A DNA stretch of 64,000 bases. Source: Saccharopolyspora thermophila. GTDB lineage: Bacteria > Actinomycetota > Actinomycetes > Mycobacteriales > Pseudonocardiaceae. Made by a program: the position numbers and the translations under genes. Of the stretch, positions 35,059 to 42,547 are shown in pieces. The notes under the pieces were generated by a model. That model did not search any database and was not told the origin of the DNA. It saw only the letters and a list, made by a program, of their open reading frames with translations. The DNA lies in NCBI RefSeq assembly GCF_014646075.1, contig NZ_BMMT01000005.1:62001-126000 (forward strand), written 5' to 3'. Each line of letters opens with the position of its first letter. Within the stretch, counting starts at the first letter, position 1.

Positions 35059-35469
35059 GTGGATCTCGACGAAGCCCTCGCCGTCGTCCGCAAGCAGCAC
35101 CGCGCCGTCATGAGCACGCTGCGGTCCGATGGAACCCCCCAGATGACCCCGGTGCTGGTCACCACGGACAGCGCCGGGCACGTCACCGTCAGCACTGTCG
35201 CTGGCTCCGCCAAAGTGCGCAACCTGCGCCGCCGCCCGCACGCCTGGCTGTGTGTCCTACCCGACCAGTTCTTCGGCCGCTGGATCCAGGTGGAAGGCGA
35301 CGTGGAGATCGTCGGACTGCCGGACGCCATGCCGCTGCTCGAGGAGTACTACCGCGGCATCTCCGGCGAACACGAGGACTGGAACGCCTACCGGCAGGCC
35401 ATGCGGGACGAGCACCGGGTGCTGCTGCGGATCACCCCGACCCGCGCGGTGGACTCCCCGACTCGTTAG
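35059..35469 (+). CDS. PPOX-class (F420- or FMN-dependent) oxidoreductase
   Basis: From GTG 35059 (GGAGG five bases upstream) a 136-residue split beta-barrel protein: DLDEALAVVRKQHRAVMSTL, RSDGTPQMTPVLVTTDSAGH, VSTVAGSAKVRNLRRRPHAW and GRWIQVEGDVEIV. This is the TIGR03618-like F420-binding PPOX family abundant in actinobacteria, which reduces diverse substrates with F420H2. The cofactor cannot be decided by eye. The next feature is tRNA-Gly. Confidence 0.87.
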   Translation: MDLDEALAVVRKQHRAVMSTLRSDGTPQMTPVLVTTDSAGHVTVSTVAGSAKVRNLRRRPHAWLCVLPDQFFGRWIQVEGDVEIVGLPDAMPLLEEYYRGISGEHEDWNAYRQAMRDEHRVLLRITPTRAVDSPTR

Positions 35470-35542
35470 GGGACCCCCTGTGCGAACGCCCCGCAACGAT
35501 GGGTTAGAGTAGGCACCAACAGCCCACCGGGGCGGTAAAGAT

Positions 35543-35615
35543 GCGGATGTAGCGCAGTTGGTAGCGCATCACCTTGCCAAGGTGAGGGTCGCGGGTTCGA
35601 GTCCCGTCATCCGCT
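35543..35615 (+). tRNA. tRNA-Gly (anticodon GCC)
   Basis: Acceptor arms GCGGATG (35543-35549) and CATCCGC (35608-35614) pair perfectly, with discriminator T35615. The D arm (GCGCAGTTGGTAGCGC), anticodon loop TTGCCAA and T arm (CGGGTTCGAGTCCCG) are all normal. CCA is not encoded. A strong terminator follows. Confidence 0.97.
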
Positions 35616-35621
35616 CGGACC

Positions 35622-35650
35622 AGGAGCCGTGTGCACCGCACACGGCTCCT
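35622..35650 (+). terminator. Rho-independent terminator of tRNA-Gly
   Basis: Thirteen-base perfect arms AGGAGCCGTGTGC (35622-35634) and GCACACGGCTCCT (35638-35650) enclose an ACC loop, followed by TCGTCGTTT. It lies seven bases beyond the tRNA. Confidence 0.92.
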
Positions 35651-35699
35651 TCGTCGTTTCTGGGGTGCCCTGCGGTGGGGGCTGGCTCGAGTGGGTCAC

Positions 35700-35936
35700 T
35701 CAGGGGGTGGTTGTGGGTCGCTCGTCCTGGGTTTCCAGCCGGAAGCCTATTTTCAGGCCCACCTGGTAGTGGGACAGTTCGTTGTGCTCCACGTGGCCTC
35801 TTATTTCTGTCACCTCGAACCAGTCCACGTGTCGCAGCGTTTGGGCTGCTCTGTCCACTGCTTTTCTTATTGCGTCCTCCACTCCTTTTGTCGAGGAGCC
35901 CACCACTTCTGTAACTCGGTATACGTTGTCCGACAT
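35700..35936 (-). CDS. Dodecin
   Basis: ATG 35936 gives a 78-residue protein: SDNVYRVTEVVGSSTKGVED, AIRKAVDRAAQTLRHVDWFE and VTEIRGHVEHNELSHYQVGL. The DWFEV...RGH signature and length match dodecin, a dodecameric flavin-storage/buffering protein (in actinobacteria also CoA-binding). The Trp of DWFEV stacks on the flavin. A longer upstream frame runs into the divergent gene and is not coding. Third positions contain more A/T than in typical genes here. Confidence 0.93.
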   Translation of the reverse strand: MSDNVYRVTEVVGSSTKGVEDAIRKAVDRAAQTLRHVDWFEVTEIRGHVEHNELSHYQVGLKIGFRLETQDERPTTTP

Positions 35937-36008
35937 GGGTTTATGGTTGGGGGTTCCGTTGGGGTTTGCAACTCGGGGGTGTCGGGGTGGTGCACTACGC
36001 TGAGGTTC

Positions 36009-36563
36009 ATGCAGATCAACAATGCCGCGGAGCGCGGTCTTGAGTTGTTCGGTTCCGTTGTTCGAGGTGTTCCCGGCGATCAGTGGGGCGTTGCCACGCC
36101 CTGTGCCGGGTGGGACGCTCGGGATCTCGTCGGGCACGTGGTCGGCGTTCTGGAGATCGGTGTCTCCGCGATTCGCGGTGGTTCGCTGGGCGGGTCGCTT
36201 TCACCGGTTTCCGTCGGGGACGATCCCGTTGGTGCGTGGGAGCGGACCGCCGCTGTTTTTCGGAGCGAGGTGGCCGACGCGGACCTGGACGCCGTTCGGG
36301 AAACCGCGCTCGGTGCGCAACCGCTGTCGTTCGCGTTGACCTTCCCGACTTTCGACCTGTTCCTGCACTCGTGGGACCTTGGACGGGCCACCGGGCAGGA
36401 GGTTCGCATTCCCGACGACGTCGTGTCGTGGATCGACGGTTTTCTCCGGCAGCTCCCGCCGGAGCGGCTGCGCAGCCCGAACACCTTCGGTCCCGAACAA
36501 CCCGCGCCGGCCGACGCCGATCCCACCACCCGCCTCATGGCGTTCCTCGGCCGATCGGTCTGA
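36009..36563 (+). CDS. TIGR03086-family (DinB/mycothiol-isomerase fold) metal-binding protein
   Basis: ATG 36009 starts QINNAAERGLELFGSVVRGV. The bundle motifs ATPCAGWDARDLVGHVVGVL and FPTFDLFLHSWDLGRATGQ supply the His residues expected for a divalent metal. The family is related to mycothiol-dependent maleylpyruvate isomerase, which uses the actinobacterial thiol mycothiol, but the substrate here is unknown. Length 184 residues is normal. It is divergent from dodecin across 72 bp. Confidence 0.87.
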   Translation: MQINNAAERGLELFGSVVRGVPGDQWGVATPCAGWDARDLVGHVVGVLEIGVSAIRGGSLGGSLSPVSVGDDPVGAWERTAAVFRSEVADADLDAVRETALGAQPLSFALTFPTFDLFLHSWDLGRATGQEVRIPDDVVSWIDGFLRQLPPERLRSPNTFGPEQPAPADADPTTRLMAFLGRSV

Positions 36564-36876
36564 CCCCCCGGGCCTTGTGCTGCGCCGGCGCCGTGGCGCC
36601 GTTGGACCATCTGGGTGAGATCGGTTTCGAGACGTGTGGTTCGAGGCCGATCTGCCCATGCCGAGAAGGCTGCTGGATATCCTCAACCGGCGAAGATCAC
36701 GACGGCAGTGGGGGAGTTCTTGTCAGGGCGCTGGGATTCGACGCAAGCATGTTCGGCCCGCTCTGCTCCCACGCAGGACTCGCGCCGTAGGAAGGCAGCG
36801 AGCAGCGTCTGGTACCGCTGCCCCCCGGTCTGCCATAGGTACTAGCCGAAGCTGGCAACGAAATCTTGGAGCAGTC
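36564..36876. other. Spacer before the type VII-like cluster
   Basis: This 313-bp stretch holds a short hairpin, arms CGGCGCC (36587-36593) and GGCGCCG (36596-36602), likely ending the TIGR03086 transcript, and then sequence with frequent A/T third positions in every frame and no convincing gene. The promoter of the following cluster should lie near its right end, where GGAG at 36868-36871 precedes GTG 36877. Confidence 0.5.
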
Positions 36877-37185
36877 GTGACGGAAGTCCCAGATATCGAG
36901 TCGATGCTCGCTGACCTGAACGAAAAAAGGGAGCGGATGCGCGCGTTGCGTGAAGAAGCAGCGACGAGATATTTCACGGCAACGTCGGAAGATCGTGCTG
37001 TATCCGCTCGCGTGGATGGACTGGGAAAGCTGCACGACCTGTCGATACCCGACAGGGAACTACGCTCGGGCCATCCAACTGCGCTCGGTCCGAAGATCGC
37101 GTCTGCGATCAACGCAGCACGCACTCAGGCGATCGAGGACTCCAACGCAAGGCTACTAAGAGCCCTGCCTGGTTTTGGGAGCTGA
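36877..37185 (+). CDS. YbaB/EbfC-like small helical protein (type VII-associated)
   Basis: From GTG 36877 a 102-residue protein TEVPDIESMLADLNEKRERM continues with a long first helix, a two-strand centre (RAVSARVDGLGKLHDLSIPD) and a C-terminal helix with PKIASAINAARTQAIEDSN. This is the YbaB layout: helix, beta hairpin, helix. In actinomycetes such proteins are commonly encoded beside ESX/WXG100 genes. DNA binding is possible but unproven. It is the first gene of a six-gene run with short gaps. Confidence 0.75.
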   Translation: MTEVPDIESMLADLNEKRERMRALREEAATRYFTATSEDRAVSARVDGLGKLHDLSIPDRELRSGHPTALGPKIASAINAARTQAIEDSNARLLRALPGFGS

Positions 37186-37191
37186 ACACCT

Positions 37192-37497
37192 TTGCAAAAG
37201 CTACCATCAGAACAGATCAAGAATGAACTTGCGAATGCCAGAGATCGCTACAACGAAGCGGTCCAACAGACACAGCAGCTTGCCAGCAAGCAGATCAGTA
37301 TTGATCTGGACAGCGACCTTGGCCAGCTCATATTAACGGCATACGGCCAGTTGGTCGATGTACGACTGAACACCGACCAACTCGCCTTCGCCAACGGACG
37401 AAGCCTGGCCACCGCCGTCATGCGCGCCCTCGAACGCGGAGAGGAGGAAGCGCGCCGACTTCGCGAACCCAAGGAACCGAAGGGCTATCTTCGATGA
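37192..37497 (+). CDS. Second YbaB-like protein
   Basis: A 101-residue paralogue-like partner of the previous gene: a first helix (SEQIKNELANARDRYNEAVQ), beta pair with ISIDLDSDLGQLILTAYGQL and VDVRLNTDQLAFANGRSLA, then a helix. Start is an uncommon TTG at 37192, ten bases after GGGAG and six bases after the upstream stop. Its stop overlaps the next ATG (ATGA). Two different YbaB-type proteins may form a heteromer. Confidence 0.75.
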   Translation: MQKLPSEQIKNELANARDRYNEAVQQTQQLASKQISIDLDSDLGQLILTAYGQLVDVRLNTDQLAFANGRSLATAVMRALERGEEEARRLREPKEPKGYLR

Positions 37498-37811
37498 CCG
37501 ATTACAGCGTCGTACCGCAGGCGCTGCGCGCCAACGTGAAGCTTCTTTTCGAGGCAGCAGACGCCTGGGACAGGGCATACCAAGCTTTGTCCGGCAACGA
37601 ATTGTCCGATGACGACCTCGGTCTTCTCGGTGAACTTTCAGCAGCCACCAAAAATTACAACGCGGCGCTTGCCGAGGCACTCCAGCGGCTCAAGAAGGGA
37701 CAAGAAGTCCTCGAAAAGGCAGCGAACAGCCTCAAGGCAGTGGCCGATGACTACGAAAGCCGGGACGCCGAGTACTATGAAAAGTTCGGCTACCTCAAGG
37801 CAAACATGTAG
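37494..37811 (+). CDS. EspC/WXG100-like type VII secretion target
   Basis: A 105-residue all-helical protein: TDYSVVPQALRANVKLLFEA, a central turn around SGNELSDDDLG, then a second long helix ending ADDYESRDAEYYEKFGYLKA. YESRD fits the YxxxD/E C-terminal export motif of mycobacterial ESX substrates, and the start resembles the EspC (PF10824) family. No ESX core gene is in the window, so the secretion machine would be encoded elsewhere. ATGA overlap with the upstream gene. Confidence 0.75.
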   Translation: MTDYSVVPQALRANVKLLFEAADAWDRAYQALSGNELSDDDLGLLGELSAATKNYNAALAEALQRLKKGQEVLEKAANSLKAVADDYESRDAEYYEKFGYLKANM

Positions 37812-37836
37812 TTCAGATCTTCGTTAGGAGGAAGCC

Positions 37837-38511
37837 GTGACCGCGACCATCAATCTGGTTCCTCTTGAACCCTTTCCTGAAGCCGAAGCTCAAAAGGTTC
37901 TGGAGTACGCGAAGAAACTCGGCATGGATGGCATAACCGGGATCATAGACATGATCCGAGACCTTTTCGGCCATCCGGAGAACATCCTTGCGCGCATAGA
38001 AGCATGGGGCGACGAAGGAAAGCGAGCAATCGATGACTCCATAGATTCGATCACCAACGCAAGAGCGGACCTCAAAGCATACTGGGAAGGCCCCGCATTC
38101 GACAGCTTCGGAATTTACATCGATCACCTCGAAAAAGTTTTCACAGGTGCGGCGACCGTGTTCGGCAAGATGAAGGAGCACCTTCAAGACATTGCTTCCA
38201 CGATGACCGACCTGTACAACCAGGCGATAGGGTTCCTGATCGATTGCGCTGACGCCATCATCCGGGCGACAGGTGGCGTGATCGCGAGCTTCCAAGAGTT
38301 CATCATTGGGGTTGCCGAACCGGTCGCCGACGCCATTGCCACCTTCATCACCATTGTGGGCGAGGTTCTCACCGAAGCGAACACCGTAATCCAACAATAC
38401 CGACAGGCCAGCCAAAACCTCAAGATGGAAATCACCAACCTCAAAGTTCCCGAGACAATCCCATCCTCGTCGGTGGACACCGAGGGCTGGAAAGTCCGAA
38501 AGAGGGATTAG
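37837..38511 (+). CDS. Helical WXG-motif protein, probable type VII substrate or partner
   Basis: GTG 37837 has AGGAGGAAG just upstream. The 224-residue protein is almost wholly helical. LKAYWEGPAFDSFGIYIDHL has Trp83-Glu84-Gly85 between two helices, the WXG hairpin turn, but the protein is more than twice the WXG100 length. An earlier amphipathic region (GITGIIDMIRDLFG) and a long hydrophobic stretch (DAIIRATGGVIASFQEFIIG, about 150-190) are unusual and could insert into membrane. No toxin domain is recognised. The stop overlaps the next start (TAGTG). Confidence 0.7.
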   Translation: MTATINLVPLEPFPEAEAQKVLEYAKKLGMDGITGIIDMIRDLFGHPENILARIEAWGDEGKRAIDDSIDSITNARADLKAYWEGPAFDSFGIYIDHLEKVFTGAATVFGKMKEHLQDIASTMTDLYNQAIGFLIDCADAIIRATGGVIASFQEFIIGVAEPVADAIATFITIVGEVLTEANTVIQQYRQASQNLKMEITNLKVPETIPSSSVDTEGWKVRKRD

Positions 38512-39116
38512 TGGGCATGCGGAAGTACTCTCGTTCTGCGCTACCTGGCGTCTTGATCACAACCACACTGCTCGGGGCGTGCACCGCGCAGCCAGCCCCT
38601 CCAGATCCATTCACCTCACTACCCGATGTCTGCGGCACGGTCAGCCAGCAAACCCTTCAAGAGATCGTTAGTGGCGCACAGGGCGATTCAGCAGACGGCA
38701 GGCGGAGCAAGTCTTGCCACTGGTGGTACCGCCCCAAAGAAACACCCGACCCTCCCCCGCAAGGGGTAATACCGTTCGCGCAGAAATTGGAGATTACGCT
38801 TTACCTCCACGAAAATCTGACCAGTCAGGATGACATGAGTGGCGTCGAGATCGCCAAAGCCTCATTTTCCGCCATGCGCAGGAACCGCGACATGGCCAAC
38901 AAAGGAACAATCAGCGGAATCGGCGACGAGGCTTATGGCGAGTTCAACGACGCGAACGGGTACATCGAGTTCCGGAAAGGAAACGTCACAGCAGACGTGA
39001 GCTACCACGGCATTGTCGTGTCACAGCAAGGTTCGACCGGAATGGGGCGAGAAGCAATCCAAGCGGCTCTGACCAAGGCAGCGAACGACGTCACCCAGCA
39101 CCTTCTGGCGAAGTGA
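38511..39116 (+). CDS. DUF3558-like lipoprotein
   Basis: A signal peptide with lipobox LLGAC (lipidated Cys at about residue 24) leads to a 175-residue outer domain. PFTSLPDVCGTVSQQTLQEI and later RSKSCHWWYRP give the paired cysteines and LPDVC start of the actinomycete DUF3558 lipoproteins. GTG 38511 overlaps the preceding stop; ATG 38517 is also possible and gives a normal MRK signal start. Position in the cluster suggests it works at the cell surface with the helical proteins. Confidence 0.8.
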   Translation: MGMRKYSRSALPGVLITTTLLGACTAQPAPPDPFTSLPDVCGTVSQQTLQEIVSGAQGDSADGRRSKSCHWWYRPKETPDPPPQGVIPFAQKLEITLYLHENLTSQDDMSGVEIAKASFSAMRRNRDMANKGTISGIGDEAYGEFNDANGYIEFRKGNVTADVSYHGIVVSQQGSTGMGREAIQAALTKAANDVTQHLLAK

Positions 39117-39123
39117 GGACGAC

Positions 39124-39436
39124 ATGAGGAAAAAGATTTCCGCGATTGTGGGGAGTGTTGCGACCGCAGCGATGCTCGTCGTCGCCATGAGCAGTTGCGC
39201 CCGCAACCCCGGCCTCGATCCCAAGAACGATCGGTACAAGGCATTGCCAGACCTATGTGGTCTCCTCTCGGAAAAGTTCGTGTCAGACATCTTCGGCGGG
39301 CGCATCAGCAGCGTGATCTGTTCACGTTCCCCGAGGCTGCGACATGGACGCCGACTACCTGGAGAACGAGCGCGGTGTCCTGTGGCCAGAGTTCCTGTTC
39401 GCCCACAAGGCAAGCAGATACGCCTAACCTGGTCCG
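39124..39436 (+). pseudogene. Decayed paralogue of the DUF3558-like lipoprotein
   Basis: The first 60 residues are a good lipoprotein (lipobox region VVAMSSCARN, then ALPDLCGLLSEKFVSDIFGG) and clearly parallel the gene before it (LPDVC/LPDLC). After about 39300 the frame turns into Arg/Pro-rich nonsense. Plausible pieces continue in other frames (HQQRDLFTFPEAATW in one, YLENERGVLWPEFLFAHKA ending at 39433 in another), so at least two frameshifts are needed. The nominal open frame runs on into the msrA 3' end, which is not credible coding. Confidence 0.65.
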
Positions 39437-39533
39437 CGTGTTTCCGAGCGAGCCCGGGTGAGTCGGTCGGCGCCCCCACCCCGGCACCCTCTCGGCAGGC
39501 CGCACGTCGCGGCCCAGTACCGCAGCTCGGCAC

Positions 39534-40208
39534 TCAGCTCTGCTCGCCGGGCGTCACGTTGAGGCCGATGGGGCAGGTGACGCCGGTGCCGCTGAGGCGG
39601 CAGTAGCCGTTCGGGTTCTTCGCGTCCGAGAGGTACTGCTGGTGGTAGGTCTCGGCATAGTAGAAGCTCTTCAGAGGCGCGATTTCCGTGGTGATCTGGC
39701 CGTGGCCTGCTGCGTGCAGGGCGCGTTGGAAGGCTTCCCGGCTGGCTTCGGCTTCCACTCGCTCGTTCTCGTTCTGGTAGTAGATCGCCGAACGGTACTG
39801 GGTGCCGATGTCGTTGCCCTGGCGCATGCCCTGGGTCGGGTCGTGGTTCTCCCAGAAGACCTTCAGGACCTGCTGGTAGGTGATCCGGGTCGGGTCGAAG
39901 ACCACCAGGACCACCTCCGCGTGACCGGTGCGGCCCGTGCAGACCTCCTCGTACGTGGGGTTCGGGGTGAAGCCCCCCGCGTAGCCGACCGCTGTCGACC
40001 ACACGCCGTCGGTGCGCCAGAACGCGCGCTCCGCGCCCCAGAAGCAGCCCATGCCCACCACGGCCGTGGCCAGGCCGTCGGGGAACGGTGGCACGATCCG
40101 GCGGTCCGGGAACACCGTGTGCCGCTCCGCCACCGGCATCGGGGTGTCGCGGCCCGGCAGGGCCTCGGACGCGTCGATCAGCCTGGTCTTGTCACCGAAG
40201 AGCGCCAT
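39534..40208 (-). CDS. msrA: Peptide methionine (S)-S-oxide reductase
   Basis: It repairs methionine-S-sulfoxide in proteins. The catalytic motif [13 protein letters not shown] is intact, followed by [40 protein letters not shown] and RSAIYY. The C-terminal [10 protein letters not shown] may supply the resolving Cys. The N-terminal 50 residues before the catalytic core are an extension common in actinobacterial MsrA. It is convergent with the decayed lipoprotein gene. Confidence 0.96.
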   Translation of the reverse strand: MALFGDKTRLIDASEALPGRDTPMPVAERHTVFPDRRIVPPFPDGLATAVVGMGCFWGAERAFWRTDGVWSTAVGYAGGFTPNPTYEEVCTGRTGHAEVVLVVFDPTRITYQQVLKVFWENHDPTQGMRQGNDIGTQYRSAIYYQNENERVEAEASREAFQRALHAAGHGQITTEIAPLKSFYYAETYHQQYLSDAKNPNGYCRLSGTGVTCPIGLNVTPGEQS

Positions 40209-40229
40209 AGCACCGAGAGTACGCGTCGC

Positions 40230-42335
40230 TCACGGGCGATCCAGCCCGCTGGGACGGCGCTGGGCCGGCCGGGTGTCCTCCTCCGGTACCGGCGGCTCCG
40301 GACGCGCGTGGCGACCACCCGCGCGGCGGGCCGGGGGCCGCGAGCCATCCAGATCACGGGACAGCCGCTTCGCCAGCACCGAGTCCTCCGGCACCGGGGC
40401 CGCGCGGTCCTCCGGCACCGGGGCCGCGCGCCGACCCGGCGGGAGGTCCACCGCTCGGTGCCTCGCCGGAGGCAGGGGGGCGCGGCCGGTGAGGCGGGAA
40501 CCGGGCTGCTCCTGCGTGACGCTGTTCACCCGGGCTCCGTCGCCGCGGTCGGCCGGCCCGTCGCGGCGCGTGCCGTTGTCCGGGGCACCGGGGCGCTTCT
40601 TCGGCATGCCGCTCGGCGGCGTGGCCGGACGGCGCGCGGTGTCGGCGTCGGGCACTGACGCCGCCGGTGCTTCCGGGCGCACCCGGGTCTCCGCGCCTGG
40701 ACGCCGGGACCCGCCCGAAGCCGCCAGCCGCTCCGGATCGACCCAGGCCGTCGTCTCCGCGCCCCGGCGCCGCCGCTCGTCCGACGCCACCGGACGTTCC
40801 GGACGGATCCGCGCCGACGGTGTGCTCGCATGCCGGGTTCCCCCCGACGCCAGCCGATCCAGGTCCCCCGTGAGCTTCCTCTCGGCACCTCGACGCCGTG
40901 GTTCGGCGTCGGCGGTCGCCGGCGGCCGAGGTCGCACGCGCGTGGGCTCCGAGCGCCGTGCTTCCGCGTCGGCGGACGAGGTCGTCCGCCGATCCGGGCG
41001 CACTCGTTTGACCGTCGTCTCCCGGGACTGGTCCGAGGCCGGTCCTGGACGGGGTCTGCGGGCCGGTCTCGCCGGTGGACGTTGGTCCTCGGTCGGGCCG
41101 GGCTCTGCGGGGCGACGGGGGCTTCGGCCCACTGCTGGAAGGACGGTTGTTTCCTCGGCGTCGGGCTCCCGGCGGGCGTCGTCGGGCTCATCGAGCTCGT
41201 CGAGGTCGTCGACGTCGTCGGGCTCGTCGAGGTTTTCCTCGGGCTCTTCCTGCTTCTTCGGCGCCGGGGTCACATAGTGCCGCAGCCGCATCGTGGGTTC
41301 TTCGATGAACTTCCAGGAGAGTGTGCCCATCACGTATGCCAGCGGCGCCGCGCACAGCAGCATCAACCACTGGTTGCCGATGCCCGCCATCGCCAGCAGC
41401 TGCTGGATCGGGAACCCCCACACGTACACGCCGTAGCTGCCGTTGACCCACAGGCCCGGCACCGTCAGCCGCGCCGGCCAGAAGTGGCCCGCGACCACCA
41501 CCGCGTAGCTGACCACGAAGGTCATCAGGAACGACGCCGCGATGCTGTTCGGCATCAGGGCCAGCACCGCGATGCCCGCCCCCGCCGCCAGCGGCGACAG
41601 CGGGATCCGGTACAGGTTCAACACCACGCCGAAGGCGAAGGCGACCAGGAACGCCACCAACGACTCGATCGGCACGCTCAGGAACGACCCCGCCGACTCC
41701 GCACCCGGCAGCTGCTCCAGGTGCCGGTCCCACACCACCAGGCCGACCAGCGCCACCACGGTCAGCCAGCGGTATTTCTGCTTCCCGGCGCCCAGCAGCA
41801 GGAGGACGAACAACCCGCCGTAGGCGAGCAGCTCCATCGGCAGCGTCCACAGCGAGCCGTTCACCGCGTTCGGCCACGGGTTGTCCTCGAAGACGCCGGG
41901 CAGCTCGTGCTTCAGCGTCAGCAGGCCCGCGTTGTTGACGATGTAGCCCCAGGTGCCGTGCGCGGCGAAATAGTCCCCGACGGACAGCTTGGTCACCATC
42001 GGCCCGACGATCAGGGCCATGCCCAACGAGACGGTGAGCATCGGTGGCCACAACCGCAGCACCCGCTTGGCGGCGAACCGGGCCGGGTGGGGGTCGCGCA
42101 TCCAGCTCTCCGTGATCTGGAAGCCGCTCATCGCGAAGAACCCCATGAGCACGCCCTCGTCGGGCTGCACCGGCCACTCCGGGGGGAACAACTCCCCCGT
42201 GCCCACCAGCGGCGAGCTGTGCCCGTAGATGACCAGCATCGCACCGATCATCCGGATCCATGCGAACCCGTGGTGCGGTTCGGCGAACCACTCCGGGCGG
42301 GTGTGGACGACCCGCGCGTCACCCACCCAGATCAC
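40230..42335 (-). CDS. OafA/YrhL-type membrane acyltransferase with long charged tail
   Basis: Residues 1-355 form an acyltransferase_3 domain of about ten spans: GFAWIRMIGAMLVIYGHSSP (catalytic His region), FFAMSGFQITESWMRDPHPA, RLWPPM and NGSLWTLPMELLAYGGLF. Such enzymes O-acylate sugars or other surface molecules. The remaining 345 residues are low-complexity, rich in Arg, Pro, Glu, Ala and Asp with loose repeats around RLASGG, RRRRGAET and RVRPE, with acidic start (PDDVDDLDELDEPDDA). That tail is probably cytosolic and disordered. GTG start. Confidence 0.88.
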   Translation of the reverse strand: MIWVGDARVVHTRPEWFAEPHHGFAWIRMIGAMLVIYGHSSPLVGTGELFPPEWPVQPDEGVLMGFFAMSGFQITESWMRDPHPARFAAKRVLRLWPPMLTVSLGMALIVGPMVTKLSVGDYFAAHGTWGYIVNNAGLLTLKHELPGVFEDNPWPNAVNGSLWTLPMELLAYGGLFVLLLLGAGKQKYRWLTVVALVGLVVWDRHLEQLPGAESAGSFLSVPIESLVAFLVAFAFGVVLNLYRIPLSPLAAGAGIAVLALMPNSIAASFLMTFVVSYAVVVAGHFWPARLTVPGLWVNGSYGVYVWGFPIQQLLAMAGIGNQWLMLLCAAPLAYVMGTLSWKFIEEPTMRLRHYVTPAPKKQEEPEENLDEPDDVDDLDELDEPDDARREPDAEETTVLPAVGRSPRRPAEPGPTEDQRPPARPARRPRPGPASDQSRETTVKRVRPDRRTTSSADAEARRSEPTRVRPRPPATADAEPRRRGAERKLTGDLDRLASGGTRHASTPSARIRPERPVASDERRRRGAETTAWVDPERLAASGGSRRPGAETRVRPEAPAASVPDADTARRPATPPSGMPKKRPGAPDNGTRRDGPADRGDGARVNSVTQEQPGSRLTGRAPLPPARHRAVDLPPGRRAAPVPEDRAAPVPEDSVLAKRLSRDLDGSRPPARRAGGRHARPEPPVPEEDTRPAQRRPSGLDRP

Positions 42336-42547
42336 CCCACCCCGTCATGCCCCCGCCGGAGAAGTCAACGCTGCGTAGCCTAACCCGGTGCCGGAGTGTT
42401 GTGGACCCATTACCGCCTGACGGCCCGCGGCGACCAGAGCACCGGCCGGATCGTTATCTGGCCGGTGCACCCCCGAGCCTCCGCCAGGTGCCAGAATGGC
42501 GGTCGATCGCAAATGGGGGCGTTCGCTAATTCCGGAAAGGGCGCATC

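Noticed and set aside
35937-36137. N-terminal extension of dodecin (145-residue frame)
   Set aside because: The extra residues lie within the divergent TIGR03086 gene and its promoter; the 78-residue form matches dodecin exactly in length.
37837-38511. LXG/WXG polymorphic toxin
   Set aside because: No C-terminal nuclease, deaminase or other toxin domain and no immunity-type gene follows; the protein ends shortly after its helical region.
35543-39534. Possible attachment-site duplication of the tRNA-Gly 3' end bounding an island
   Set aside because: I looked for the last 20 bases of the tRNA near the right end of the low-GC tract (39.4-39.55 kb) and found no repeat; no integrase gene is present.
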